Below the pieces are notes generated by a model that made no database searches, was not told the DNA's origin, and saw only the letters and a list, made by a program, of their open reading frames with translations. Below are positions 1 through 11,509 of a DNA stretch of 64,000 bases, piece after piece. Made by a program: the position numbers and the translations under genes. Position 1 is the stretch's first letter. Each line of letters begins with the position of its first letter. This DNA is from Metallyticus violacea (Eukaryota > Arthropoda > Insecta > Mantodea > Metallyticidae), in NCBI GenBank assembly GCA_030762175.1, contig CM060833.1:158535501-158599500 (forward strand), given 5' to 3'.

Positions 1-100
1 GTGACGACGACACCGCAAGTGAACGTCGTCCAAAATATCGCACCATAACGCATGCTGCCACAGATACCAAAAGTCTTATGGAATCGATAAGCAGCATCGC
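1..100 (-). CDS. Tret1-like sugar transporter, coding exon 5 (partial, runs off window)
   Basis: Minus-strand exon after a TTTTTTCAG acceptor (101-103). It continues in frame from the AAG end of the preceding exon and reads AMLLIDSIRLLVSVAACVMV, then RYFGRRSLAVSSS (residues 308-340 of the model). The VRYFGRR segment is the G-R-R motif of the cytoplasmic loop between membrane helices 8 and 9, conserved in SLC2/MFS sugar transporters. The exon is cut by the window edge, so the final helices and the PETKGK region are not visible. Identification rests on motif order and splice phase. Confidence 0.85.
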
Positions 101-1601
101 CTGAAAAAATATATTGTTGAATTAGCAGATGTCACTAAGTTGTGTTTTCCATTTGTTTAATATTATGCTTACAATAAGTTCTGCAGAGGGGGGTTAGTGG
201 TGAATCATATAATTTTTTATTGAATGTAGTAATTAAACTTAGAAGTAAAGTTTTGAGAATAAGCCCTTCTAAAACAAAAGAAAGTAAATTTTAGGAATGG
301 TAAATTTAATTTTGAGAACATTTGCACAATACATTTAAAAGTATCCAGCAAGAAATTTATGTAGTGTTAGGAAAAATATTTATATTCATTTATTAACGAT
401 TGGAACCAGGGGCGCAGCAAGTTTTCATCAAGTACGTAAGCACTTAATAATTTAATAATGACATCAATGTACTCTCATTCCCTGTCCCTATCAGTTTTTA
501 CTTTGTATATAGACATTTTACAACAAATCAAATACACAATCTACACTTTATGATCTAAATAATAATAATTATAAATTTCACAAATCACGACATTCATTAT
601 TCATTACTATTACAGCTACCACGTTTATTAAAATACAATGAAAAATGTAAGGAAATATTAACGAACAATTAATTTCTTATATACAGTTTGGTAGTTAAAA
701 TACCATCTTTTAACGATGACGTTATGGGATTTGTTATAATAAATCATTAAGTCACTCTACTCACATTTATGTCGGAATTATTTAAACAAAAACTGAATCC
801 GCGCTGTTCACTTCCGTGACGGTCTATCACTTTACTAGAAATCATCATATGCTTTTATTTTTTCACGATGGGCTGATTGCACGCATAAACTACTGAGACG
901 ATTATCTATTACTGTTGCTCTTAAGCCATATTTTCACGAGTCTTAGAATAGTACAAACAAAAATAAAAATGTAATGCAATCTCTTAAAATGATTCACTCG
1001 GATTAGTGTTTAGAGCAAGTCTAAAATAAAAAGTAATATAAAGTTGTATTATTAGTAAAACATAAATAAAACTAGATTAAAATAATTAAAAGCAAACTTG
1101 CACTTTGTCTATCATTTTCCTATATGGTATTACCTGATATTATTCGTTAATACATTAAAATATCTACAGTATCTTAGAAAGAAAATTAAATACCTAAAAA
1201 AACATTCCATGGAACGAAAAAGCATTAAGGTAACAAAATATTATAAAATTAAATTTTAGCGCGAGAAACAATGCCTATAATAATAGCTGTCGTTGATTCT
1301 TGATATAAAACACAAAAATATATTAACACAAGTTTTAATAGTTTAAAGAAAACATTGGTTTTGTATACCAAAAATAAGAAAGTTTTAAAACTTCAAAGGA
1401 AATACAAAAATCTTATATTTAATCTCCAAAACTATTAATGAATGCATAATATACAGGCTGATTGCAAAAGTTATTTAACTGCCCCATACATTGCAGCGTA
1501 TCTAACACAAAATAGCATAGTTAGTCTGTGCACACTTTATGCCCCCTTGTGGGCACCCCTGGTACAAACTATTGTTATTACTCAATGTGCTCGAACCTTA
1601 C
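101..1601 (-). other. Intron 4 of the Tret1-like gene
   Basis: GT-AG intron of about 1.5 kb, very AT-rich with many A/T runs. I see no coding segment, SINE or other recognisable repeat in it. Confidence 0.7.
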
Positions 1602-1883
1602 CTTGTACTCATCTATATCGCTTCCCATGCCTTGTATGATTGAAATTGTGTAGAAGGCGATAGCGTTAACTCCACTGTATTGTTGCAACAAGAAGAAGAT
1701 GCACATCACAATGAAGGGTTTGATGAAAGCTGCACTTCGTATTTCCAACCACCAGTTTACTTTTACAGTTTTCTCACTACTTCTCAACTTGTGTTTCTCC
1801 AGCATGGCTAAGAGCTCAGCATCTGCTTCAGGACTCTGTCCTCGGAACCAGTGAAAGGATTCTCTTGCTTCTTTCATTTGCCC
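1602..1883 (-). CDS. Tret1-like sugar transporter, coding exon 4
   Basis: 282 nt, 94 codons, phase 0 at both ends. The acceptor is GCTGCAG just before GGG CAA ATG; the donor is AAG|GTAAGG (1601-1596). It begins GQMKEARESFHWFRGQSPEA, the large cytoplasmic loop after helix 6. It then carries FFLLQQYSGVNAIAFYTISI, the helix-7 QQxSGxNxxxFY motif that lines the sugar path in this family. It joins the PESPVWLIAK end of exon 3 without a gap, as expected for Tret1 proteins (PETPRWxxxxGR...A...L.WLRG). No stop or frameshift. Residues 214-307 of the model. Confidence 0.92.
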
Positions 1884-3195
1884 CTGCAGCGTAACATAAA
1901 TGGAAATCATTAGATCTGAACCCATTCAATTCTTATAGTTAATGACAAATAATAATGTTCTAAAGAGTTATTTATTTGCAAAAATAAATTACATAAACCG
2001 GCTTATCATGGCATATACTTACAAATACATATAGTAGAACGAAAGCAACTATATTTCATAAAATGTAAGGTGCGCTAAGGGGGGGGGGAGATCGAAAAAA
2101 TGGTGGGGTATGATTTATTAACATAAGAAGGTACATGCTTATAATTCAAGATGACTTCTCTGCAGCACACACTTGTACCAGCATGAAACCGGCTGTTGTA
2201 TGCCACAAAAAGTACGCATTTCGTTGGTCCCTGAGTCACTCGTGCACACAACAGACTAGACAATCAGAAGAGGAAAATTAGAGACGCCATATCTGGGAAA
2301 GAAGAGCGTGGCAGAACTTTAAAACTTGGTGGTTTTGGGGGGAGGCTTGGTTTTGTCTTGCTGGAGACTTTTGGATTTGAAAACCCGGACGCTTGCTGCA
2401 GATGTCTTTGCAGTACACCACAGTAGCTTCTGCTGTTACAGCTTTGGTCCTTGGACAGGTACGCGAATGTTCAACTGTAAACTCCTTATTGTCAATAACA
2501 GTTTTCCTACAGATGACTGCACATGCGCTTTGGGGGAGGAGGGAGGCTATAGTAACAATTCAAATACAGAGAATGAAGGTAAAGTAAATACAGGTACATT
2601 GCTTTTTGTAGAAAATGACAAAGAGTTGGCAGAGAAGTTAACCAAACTAATTATTTATAGGTATATCTTTGATGAGAAAGTCGAGGAAATTATATAACAA
2701 GAAATGCATGTCACCCTTAAATTCAATATGACAAAGTTGGAGGACTAAAGCAGTAAACAGTTGCATTTATTACTTCAGTTTGTACTTAGATAACACACTG
2801 TAGAATGATCGCTAGGAAGGGTTATAATAGGAGATCGATGCCAAGAAGATTAATGAACAATATGCCAGGAAACTTGAGGGAAATAACTAATAAGAGATTT
2901 AAATTGGTACGTATAGAAAAGTGGACAAACTAAGAGATGTAATCACAATTTAAAGATTACACATACTGCATTTATTGTTAATAGTTTGCAATTGTGATCA
3001 GGATTATGCTATAACAATATCTACCTGCGTTGTCTAGAATTTGAAATGTCACAGATTCCATTTTATTTATTTAATATTGTGTACTATATTGTGTATTATC
3101 GTAATTGAAATTATGAATATTATTCTTATTTTATCACTTTAACAAAGACTGTTAAATTGCAATAAACAAACCCGTATATACATATATCGTCGCGT
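1884..3195 (-). other. Intron 3 of the Tret1-like gene, 3' part
   Basis: Intronic sequence with a nine-base G run near 2080. There is a plus-strand open frame of 123 codons at 2326-2697 with no motif I recognise; it lies antisense inside the intron and is probably chance or decayed repeat. Nothing else is supported here. Confidence 0.5.
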
Positions 3196-3620
3196 TCATT
3201 TGTTTGGGGTCGCTCTACGCATCAGGGTATTCCTAGCAATCGGCCCAATAGAATAGATGAACAGACACATACAAAACAACATGCGAAAGAACAGACCTAT
3301 AACAGAATAGTTTTGTAATTAAAAAGTTATAAACTTCTCTAACATACTGTTGAAAATCTTCATTTGGTGTAAGGTACACGTTATAGCATCCAAATGTAAT
3401 TCACACGTTCCAACTCTGGTTTTTGAAACATTGAACATTTCTTCTAGTATGTTATTTTCCAGCACTCCTCAAATATGCGGATTTTATTTATAAATTCTAT
3501 CTTTCAAATTATTCCACAATTGTTTTTACCAATAGCACGGCTTACTTGCCTTCAGTGGACCGGTGTGGCGCACATTGCTAGGAATACCCTGCGCGTAAAG
3601 CGAGCCGAAAACAAAATGGA
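3196..3620. mobile_element. Miniature inverted-repeat element in intron 3
   Basis: The 16-base string AGGGTATTCCTAGCAAT (3223 onward) recurs as its reverse complement near 3576, within arms of about 45 bp that also share a TCGCTYTACGC block. The outer flanks (TTGTTTGGGG and CCGAAAACAA) also pair loosely. The interior has no coding capacity. The size of about 425 bp and inverted ends fit a non-autonomous DNA transposon. The exact ends and target duplication are not resolved. It stops about 30 bp short of the exon 3 donor. Confidence 0.6.
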
Positions 3621-3648
3621 TGGCTGCTAATGCGAATCTCATACCCAC

Positions 3649-4067
3649 CTTTGCAATCAGCCACACTGGTGATTCAGGCACTGCGTAGAGCGTAATATAA
3701 CAAATGAATGGCAAGATGGCTGCAGTTGCAGCAACGAGTTGCCACCGCAGGTAGGTGCCCAGTATATGAGCTAGGAGTATACCCAGGGCGACAGCCAATG
3801 TAACAGTTGAGAGCAAGAAGCCTCTGTATTGTGGCTCAGCTATTTCTGCCATGTAAACTGGTGACAATGGGCCGATGAATCCAACACACAGCCCAGTGAA
3901 GAATCGACCGGCGTAGAGGGTTGCAACATTGGGGGCAAGTGAGAGTGCCACCCAGCTGAGCACGAAAGGCACGCACACCAGGAGGTGTGCTAGGCGTCTA
4001 CCCAAAGGGTCCATTAGCACACCCGCTAATACACATCCTAGTGCCATTGACAATACTGCTATACTCG
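3649..4067 (-). CDS. Tret1-like sugar transporter, coding exon 3
   Basis: 419 nt, the largest exon. Acceptor TTTGTTCACAG, donor AAG|GTGGGT. Its first two bases complete a split Ala codon with exon 2. It encodes residues 74-213: the MDPLGRR loop motif after helix 2, then GRFFTGLCVGFIGPLSPVYM followed by AEIAEPQYRG. The latter fits the PROSITE sugar-transport signature 2 spacing (F-x-G-L-x2-G-x8-Y-x2-E-x6-R). PESPVWLIAK follows at the end of helix 6. Several hydrophobic helices are evident. The frame is intact throughout. Family assignment to SLC2/MFS is secure; trehalose as substrate is inferred from similarity to insect Tret1. Confidence 0.95.
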
Positions 4068-5074
4068 CTGTGAACAAAAATCTTGTTTCAGATGAGTGCA
4101 GAAAACAAACTTTACAATGATACACAGAGTAATTTTTCAAACGCAGTTGAACGTAAATCTATAGCCAGTTGCCGGGTGCGAACTTGGACAATCTCCCGCC
4201 ACATTTTTGTTTAATAGGAGCTTTGATTAATGCACACATTACTTTTATTTTAAGACGAGTATCAGCCTGTGTTATGGAGTTTGTATCCGTTTGCATTTAC
4301 ACATTTTGATATCTTTTAATTCTTAATAGCTCTGTTTCCGCAATTCTGCCACTTTCTGGCTGATATTTCCAAAGTTCCTCTATAATGGTTATTCCTATAT
4401 ATTTTGCTTTTCCTCTGTTTTACAGATAACATTTTTGTACATTACAATAAAATTTACTTCACTAACACACTGTACTTAATAACATTGGCGCACTAACAGT
4501 GTATAATAACACTTAACATTTATATTATACTGCTTTCTTAATCATAAAGTGAGTTATGATAACACAAACGACTGTAACCGCAACTTGCGACTGACTATTT
4601 TTGTACATCCATCAAAGCGGAAACTATTGTTATGAGAGGCGATTTGCGAGACCTTGGCCAGTAAGCTTCAAATGCAAGCCCAAAGCAACTCTTGGTATGT
4701 TTGTGAATCACTCCACACTAAACCCAACAGGATTAAAAGGAAGATAAACTAGGCTGTCGCACAGAAGACAACCAAGTTATCAGTTCACGCAATGATTTAC
4801 CTTGCTAACATTTATATGGGCCCAGTTACTGTCCAGAAAATAAGTGAACATTCTATTAGCCTATGAAATATTATTCTTAGAATCTAAAGAACAGTAAGCG
4901 GCTCCCTAATTACCAATTATTGCTGGAAGCCTCACTTTATTGTATCAAACATATGCAGATCGTCAAAAATATTGCATTTGAAGTTGAACTGGTCCGAAGT
5001 TTGAACTATTTAAGGCTTATTTTTTAGGCAGACGAGTAAATCATATAGCTCGTTATAGAGAAATATTATAAATA
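4068..5074 (-). other. Intron 2, segment without recognised features
   Basis: AT-rich intronic sequence. The 4140-5070 stretch contains no ORF or repeat that I can place. Confidence 0.5.
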
Positions 5075-5618
5075 CAGGGTGAACGATACTTCACGCAACC
5101 GGCCGGCGAGGCTGGCTACTATGGCGGCGATGCGGATGACAGGAAGTCCGCAGTAAATGTAGTACGGTTTGTCGCCTAAGTTATTTCTAATATACATTAC
5201 ATAAACAATTAAAAGGAAAAGTAAATTACTCAGTATATTGAGTAAGGAGATACTAGAACTGCTTCCCTTTGTTGTTCAAGCATTTCTGACACCTGCTTAG
5301 GAAATGGCTCATTACAATCTGCTGTTCCCTCTGAGAAATAACAGCAATTTCTTCACGAATGTCATTTTTAAGTTCATCTAAAGTGTGTGGATTTGTTTGG
5401 TGCACTGTACGCACGTACGAATTGTACATGAATACTCTTTGGGGAACAGAATACTTTTACTCAATACACTATTGCATTGCCTAACAAACACGTAGTACTT
5501 GCGCTAGATTTCAACTCACACTCAAGCCTCGCGCAGCGGAAGGGAAACATACTCCCCGCCTCCGCCGACATAGCGCTGCCGGCCGGTCCCGCGGTTGTGT
5601 CAAGCATTGCTCACCCAG
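5075..5618 (-). mobile_element. Internally deleted Tc1/mariner-like DDE element
   Basis: Bounded by CAGGGTGAACGATACTTCAC on the left and the imperfect reverse complement ending TCACCCAG on the right, flanked by TA on both sides. Both ends contain GGCCGGC at the inner edge of the inverted repeat. The minus strand at 5250-5440 encodes a transposase tail (HTLDELKNDIREEIAVISQR, then a QQIVMSHFLSRCQKCLNNKG stretch) typical of the C-terminus of insect DDE transposases with the SPDLTPLDFFLWG motif. The catalytic core is missing, so this is a non-autonomous derivative of about 544 bp. Confidence 0.7.
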
Positions 5619-6332
5619 TATAATTAGAAAGGCTACAATGAAGAAAAAATTACCACTATGTTTTATCGCTGCTTACATATAGCAGGGAAAAAATTCGGCC
5701 GTTGACAGGAAAAGTGTACGACAAGCAGAAATAAATAATAATAAATAAAGGAATTTAACATCATTGATTGGGGAGGCCAAGTTCACAATATAAATTAGAG
5801 GGTTGGTACATTTCCATTTGATTTTAATTTTTTACCTTTATCTCCTTTTCAACGTGATTCTCCTTGAAAACCGATTCACTTATCACCCCCGCCCCATGCT
5901 ATAATATTTCTACAGCTTGCTGAATGAATAGGTGCAACTATTGTTTTACAGCCTAGTTGATTCATGTTCTGATGAAAAGTTCGTACCTTGAAGGCTTGGG
6001 AACAATTGGGGACCTACAAGTGCATCTGGAGGGCAAGGAAGATATTCCAGCAGTTCAAGCGCTCCTTCATCAAATTCAGCCATTGAAGCACAAGACACGT
6101 GGCTTGAAGCCCATCCTCAAGAAAGAGCACATTGTCATGACAATATTCCCTCCCACACAACATTATCAAGGCTAGATCATCTTCGAGACAGTGGCTAGTT
6201 TCAGGCAAAGAAAATAGATTCAGGAGCAGATCGAACTGTTAAAACATTAGATTTTGAATACGAGCTTTTGCAGTAGCTTGCAAATAATTGGCTACTTAGC
6301 ACTTGAGCTATTGCTTATTTGATTAATACTAG

Positions 6333-6975
6333 CCAATGCGTCTGCATGGAGAGACATATGGATATAGTAAGCATTTATTTAATATCCAAAATTTTACGTT
6401 AATCCCACATGGTTATCCTAACAGACATCAATTCGCTGAATGGTGTTTACGTAGAATGAACAATGAGTTTGGATTTTTCAGACAGATTATAGTCGGACGA
6501 GTTTTTCAAACGATGGATTTTTCAATGAAAGTTTTCTGTAAATATTTGGGTTGGAATTGTTGATAACATTTGCTGCCTGCACGGTGAAATAAATCGGTTT
6601 ATGATTTTTTTTGAAAAAAACTTTTTCAGAGTTACTTGAAGATATCCGAATCAAAATTTGGATAAATATCTTTCAACTTGATTGTAGACCAGCAACTTTT
6701 GGATTAAATTATGGAAACTATTTATATAAAAATCTTCAAAAATCGTTGCATTGGGAGAGCAGGTCATTTGGTTTGCACGTTCTCAGATATGGCTACAGTT
6801 AATTTTTTGGGACTATTAAATCAATTAAATCAATCGTTCATTCAACACAGAAGAACAGTTCGCTAGAATTATTGTCGCTTTTGATGATCCCTGCGACGTC
6901 CAGAGGCATTTCACAGAATCCGTCCTTCAGTTATACATGTGTGTCGACCTGGATAGTTATAATTTTTTCAAGGCT
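6333..6975 (+). pseudogene. Decayed DDE transposase (Tc1/mariner-like)
   Basis: Plus-strand fragments in order match an insect DDE transposase. PHGYPNRHQFAEWCLRRMNN corresponds to the usual YPxRxxFxxWxLRxxxxx block before the first catalytic Asp. FSELLEDIRIKIWINIFQLD corresponds to LPxLLEDVPLxxRxxMWFQHDGAPAHY, with the HDGAP motif degraded. LQLIFWDY matches LTPLDFFLWG, and EEQFARIIVAFDDPCDVQRH with downstream CVDLDSYNFFKAI matches the C-terminus. Frames change and stops interrupt, so it is non-functional. Family identification is by motif order only. Confidence 0.6.
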
Positions 6976-7084
6976 ATTTTCGTATTTAATAATGGTTGAA
7001 ATTAAATAAATTACTTTTTGGGTTGGGATTCTTTCAAACTCTTGTCATTTCATGTGGCTATATAGAAATGTAGCTATTTTCCGA

Positions 7085-7288
7085 AACATTTTATTTCGAA
7101 CGTAAATATCATTCGGAAGCAAGTAAAGATGTGTATTTCGTGTTGTAGATTTACGGCACGTAAAATAACCTCAAACCTGAAAGAAGAGATCTCTGAGCAA
7201 AATTTATCGACCGTTTCACGTCCCGAATTGAATGGGACGCTGATGATCTGAGATGTTAAATAATGTTCGTAAATAAACCAAATCAAAA
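7085..7288 (+). repeat. SINE-A, 5'-truncated copy
   Basis: Carries the body and tail of the window's commonest SINE: a CGGAAG/GTAAAG block, TTTACGGCACG, CCTGAAAGAAGAGATCTCTG, the AATGGGACGCTGATGA block and the GTAAATAAACCAAATC tail. The tRNA-like head is missing. Rather diverged, so an old insertion. Confidence 0.8.
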
Positions 7289-8064
7289 TCAACGCAACAT
7301 TTTATTAGATAAATGATTAAGTTGCATGTCCATCCGATGACATTATAATCTATGAAGAAAACTTTTGAAAAGAAGGGAATCTAAACCTATCCATGCAATG
7401 AAATAGGTTCACATTCTGTTCATATTTACCCCTAGAGGAATTCCTCTTCTTCAATTAGCATATCCTGCAGAAACACAAATTCTCAATGTGTGATCAAGAA
7501 AGAAAAGGGGGGGGGGATGCAGAGAGAAATGTGAAGAACGCGAGTGAAGGGGTTATGTTAAAAGTTTTTTTCCCTATATCGACTGAGATTATCCCTCATA
7601 CTAAATCATCTATCACCCTATTAAGAATGAAGAAAAGATGTCAGCAGGGTGCGTAAGGTGACAGTGTATGCATTTCATTTCATTGTTACCGATTATTATT
7701 GTGTAGATCGCGCTAATCTTTAAAATATATTTTTTTAAAACCGGATATAACCTGGGCAATGTTTATCCATTGTTAGAAAGGTTTTCATTCCTAATACTCA
7801 TGTCAGGAATAAAAACATTATTCAAGAGTTAATAATTTTCGTCACCGAAGTTTCTTTTCATTGTTACACATAAGTAATGCCCTATGGGACATGCACGTCC
7901 AAATTGTTATTGTTTTAGATTCCTGTGTGATACATTTCCTTTTATAAATCAGAAAAATTCAAGTTAGTATTATTGTAGGTCCCAAAATAGTAGATTAATA
8001 TTAGAAATACCCTTGGAAAAAAATACAATTAAGTTCACCCCGCCGGTCGCCTATTGCGAGGCTC
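7289..8064. other. Unannotated intron 2 sequence
   Basis: AT-rich, with a ten-base G tract at about 7507. No ORF or repeat recognised. Confidence 0.45.
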
Positions 8065-8145
8065 CCTAGATAGAAGAACCTCTCTCTATCAGGCAGCTCC
8101 CCAATTATCATCACGATAATGGGTGGACCCCGTTCTAGATCTCCC
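8065..8145 (-). repeat. SINE-C body fragment
   Basis: The reverse complement matches the middle of the fuller SINE-C copy at 38158-38499: the ACCTCTCTCTATCAGGCAGC, CCCCAATTATC and ACCCCGTTC blocks occur in the same order with moderate divergence. No tRNA head or tail is retained. Confidence 0.6.
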
Positions 8146-9535
8146 TAATCAGTCTAGATCCCTAATCAGTAATCAGCAAGGCTAACTACTAGATCAAGCA
8201 GTTGGTCTATGCAAATTTATAAAAATTGCAATTACTTAAATAATTTCAGAATCTTGGGCTGCAGTATGAATGTGAAACTGCATTTTTCTGAGCGAGCAAT
8301 TAGGTGATTTTACAGAAGAACACGACACAGGTTTCATCAGAACACCAAGCAAGGAGATTCTATATATCAAGGCAAGTGGCATGAAATCATTTTTCGGTGT
8401 TTAAGAGAGAATTCTTCACTCTTCAGAGAGTCAGAAAACAAAACATTCATACAGACGGAGCTACTAACGTGGAGTAAAGGAAGATAGCTTTAGTGTATCC
8501 ATGGGGTTTCATTTATAAGTCTAGTACGCTTAACGCAGATTTACATCTCGGCTACTAGGCGTCCTAATACAACCAGCAACTCTGATATTTCAACTCCACT
8601 TGCTCTCCTTCCAAAACTGCAATTCACGATAACGTGCTTAAATATAAACCTACACTTTAATGCAAAACAAAAATAGTAGCGAAAACAAACGGTTTTAACA
8701 CAGAAAAAACAAATAAACAAAATTGGCCCAAATTTTGAACGTGCATTAATCAGCTCAAATAAGTACAAGTGGAGATTTCGAAATGTGCAGGAAAGCATTA
8801 GCAATGAAATTAGAAATATTACAGTAACTGAACTTAATCGTGTTAATCAGATTGATTGATTGATTTTCGATACAATGTCCGTTTAGCTTAAGTAGAAGGA
8901 CAATTTCAATATGTTCTGAAAGATAAAATTGTAAGATATGAAACAGTGAAATTTCAATTTCGGCACTATTAGTAGTTGAACTGAAAGTGAAGTGTTTTTA
9001 TAAATTAAGCCCGGTATTACGTACATTTCTAATATCATTGTTTTTGAGATTAATGAAACTCTTTAATATTATTGGGGGAATAATTGCGGTTCGTTTTGAA
9101 TGTATCGCGAGGAAGTCACTTTTAAAATCACAACCATAGAGGGGGGGGGGATCAGAATTCAGGAGAATATTAATACAAAAAAAAGAGTGACAAAATTCCA
9201 TGAAATAAAAATCAACAGGAACAGATTTCAATTAAAAGTGGTGTTGCCTGGAAATAAACGAAATAAGGAGTTATTGAGTAAGGAACTTTTTATTCAGGCT
9301 TACATTTAAAAGTTTTATTCTCATGGAAAAACTCAAGGTAAATACATAGCATATTATAGGAACCGGTAAAGACACTTTCTTGAAGTAGGGTGGATGGATG
9401 GCTACTTTGTTTCCTCTTTTTATTTGAGTTGCATCTAGCTTGTAGTGATTTTGTACCGAGAAAGAAACAGCGAGCGTGCATATAATGGCATGTAAATCAA
9501 CAACTAAACGAGCATTTGGGCAATAGTGGTACACA
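8146..9535. other. Intron 2 sequence with a faint repeat trace
   Basis: Mostly unrecognised. Positions 8548-8610 (CTCGGCTACTAGGCGT, then TTTCAACTCCACTTGCTC) loosely resemble 48423-48475, so a very old copy of the inverted-repeat element at 48375-49045 is possible. A ten-base G run is at about 9139. Confidence 0.35.
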
Positions 9536-9668
9536 GATCAGCTCGGGGCGGTCCATTTTCCACTGAACGATAGGCAAGTCCGTCACTGCATAACGCCCGA
9601 CATTGTTGCCAAAATTCAACGGGTTGTTCTTAAGAATCGAGTCGAACCATGCTGATTAGATGAGAACT
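9536..9668 (+). pseudogene. Possible mariner-like transposase fragment
   Basis: Plus-strand reading VHFPLNDRQVRHCITPDIVA followed by KIQRVVLKNRV looks like the linker and second helix-turn-helix of a mariner-type transposase (xxITxDxVxKIQxxVLxNR). It is cut off by the adjacent SINE. The match is short; this could be coincidence. Confidence 0.3.
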
Positions 9669-9680
9669 GACCATGGACCA

Positions 9681-9977
9681 TTGATTGATTTGGTTTATTT
9701 ACGGACGCTCTTTAACATCTCAGGTCATCAGCGTCACATTCAATTTGGGGCTGAAATGGCCAACAAATTTTGCTCAGAGATCTCTTCTTTCAGGCTTGAA
9801 GTTTTTTCGTGCCATAAATCTACGACATAGAACCCGCCAGGGCTTTACTTCCCTTCCGAAGGAAGTCATACTTAGAATTTTTAATCCCGAAAAAATGCAT
9901 CGGTCCTGGCCGGGTTTGAAGCTCCGATCTTGGGTTTATGAGGCAAGTATAGTTACCACTACACCGCCAGGACCAAC
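9681..9977 (-). repeat. SINE-A, near full length
   Basis: Reverse orientation. The tail side begins TTGATTTGGTTTATTTACGG and the head ends CCGCCAGGACCAAC. Contains the tRNA-like promoter head (box B-like segment decayed to GGTTTGAAGC) and the conserved body. Diverged; no clear target duplication found. Confidence 0.85.
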
Positions 9978-10414
9978 AGCTATCGGCCAAACCAATGGAT
10001 TATTATTGATGAATTTGGCATGTATCGTGTGGCCGCCAAATTTGTGCTCAGCATTCTGATAGCAGGTAGCACCATGCTCACATCTCCTTAAACATGCACC
10101 TATGATGTTTTCTTCTTGTCCAGAGTTTACAATTATGAACTTGTGATACTGAGATTAAGGTTAGTCCTCCCCAAATTCGTGACAAAAGAATATGTTTGTT
10201 GCCTCATGACAAGACACCAACACACATTTTCTTGTTCATCACAAGAATAAAAACAACTTTACTCTCTGAACCCTTAACTTTCCTTCTTGACCGAAGTGGC
10301 TCTGAACAACTTCTCTGTTTTGTCGATTGAAGACGTAACTGAAATACCGTCAGCTTGACACAATTGAAATGCTCGAGGTAGAACTACCCACAGACGGTCC
10401 TGAACACACTCACA

Positions 10415-10719
10415 GAACAGGTTTCAAGGATGTTTTAGAAAATGGCAGAAGCGTTGGGACGGGTGCATATATGCGGAAAAGGACTATGTCGAACACGCTT
10501 CAAGGATGTTTTAGAAAATGGCAGAAGCGTTGGGACTGCTGCATATATGCGGAAGAGGACTGTGTCGAACAGGCTTCAAGGGTGTTTTAGAAAATGGCAG
10601 AAGCGTTGGGACTGCTGCATATATGCGGAAGAGGACTGTGTCGAACAGGCTTCAAGGATGTTTTAGAAAATGGCAGAAGCGTTGGGACAGGTGCATATAT
10701 GCGGAAGAGGACTGTGTCT
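10415..10719. repeat. Minisatellite, 76-bp unit, about four copies
   Basis: The block TTCAAGGATGTTTTAGAAAA recurs at about 10422, 10498, 10574 (with one G change) and 10650, a strict 76-bp period. Each unit continues GGCAGAAGCGTTGGGAC, CATATATGCGGAA and GGACTRTGTC. The copies differ by only a few bases. Because 76 is not a multiple of three, the same unit is read in rotating frames and yields overlapping open frames that are not genes. Confidence 0.95.
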
Positions 10720-10771
10720 AAAATGATCAAAATTATTTTTTGGCAAAATGGCAGTACCAGTGCCATAATTT

Positions 10772-11055
10772 CTTGATTTGATTTATTTAAGGACGCTTTT
10801 TAACATCTCAGGTAGGTCATCAACATCCCTTTCAAATCAGGGCCGGAAACGGCTTATAAATTTTGCTCAGAGGCCTCTTCTTTCAGGTTTGAGGTTCTTG
10901 TTCATGCTTTAAATCTACGTGTGGCCCACGGCTTTACTTTTCTTCCGAAAGAAGCCAATACTTAGGATTTTTACACCCGAAAAAAATCATCGATCGAACC
11001 CGCGATCTTGGGTTTAGGAGGCAAGTATAGTTACCACTTTACCACCAGGACCGAC
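10772..11055 (-). repeat. SINE-A copy
   Basis: Reverse orientation, from a TTGATTTGATTTATTTAAGG tail to the ACCACCAGGACCGAC head. Several small deletions, including in the second promoter box. The body blocks CAGAGGCCTCTTCTTTCAGG and GAAAGAAGCC are retained. Confidence 0.85.
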
Positions 11056-11124
11056 AGAGTCCGATAAATGTTAAGATATTAGCATAGCTCTAAGGATAAC
11101 TTACATCTTCTGTTTCCTATTAGC

Positions 11125-11166
11125 AATAATAATAATAATAACAACAACAACAACAACAAAAACAAC
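11125..11166. repeat. (AAT)n(AAC)n microsatellite
   Basis: About six AAT followed by about seven AAC/AAA triplets. Confidence 0.9.
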
Positions 11167-11373
11167 ATAGAGACATTTACTCATCTAAGCACTAATCATT
11201 TCAATCCTAGATCTTAAATTTTCTATTCTAGAAAACATCTTTAGCTGTATTGATATACACCTACCTTTCGTGCTATACTGTGTAATATTCATTTTAAAAC
11301 TTCATCTTAGTTTGATTTCTGTAATAAGCAAATAAGTAGAGTATACAGAGAGAACTTATTTCGTTATTATTAC

Positions 11374-11509
11374 CAATCCAAGAAGCTTCCTCAGCCGTGA
11401 TGGGCATAGTGCTGTTAGCAGCAGTGAGTTGTGGAAGTAACACTGCGGAGAATCCTGATGTCATTCCGGAGCTAGTGATAGCCGCAACTGGACCAACAGC
11501 AGCCAGGCA
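11374..11509 (-). CDS. Tret1-like sugar transporter, coding exon 2
   Basis: 136 nt (45 codons plus 1). Acceptor TTACTTGTTACAG, donor ATTG|GTAATA. It encodes CLAAVGPVAAITSSGMTSGF, then SAVLLPQLTAANSTMPITAE and EASWI. This is helix 1 (SSGMxxGFSAVLLPQL) and the extracellular loop (ITxEExSWIxS) typical of insect Tret1-like proteins. The last base joins CG of exon 3 to give Ala, restoring EASWIASIAVLS. Residues 29-74. No stops. Confidence 0.92.

Noticed and set aside
2326..2697. 123-codon plus-strand open frame
   Set aside because: Lies antisense within intron 3, no recognisable domain, no splice or promoter context; most likely chance.
10415..10719. CRISPR-like array
   Set aside because: The repeat units are contiguous 76-bp tandem copies with no unique spacers, and this is a eukaryotic genome.
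10369..10776. Overlapping 60-74-codon open frames with near-identical peptides
   Set aside because: They are the same 76-bp tandem unit read in rotating frames, not a repeat-protein gene.
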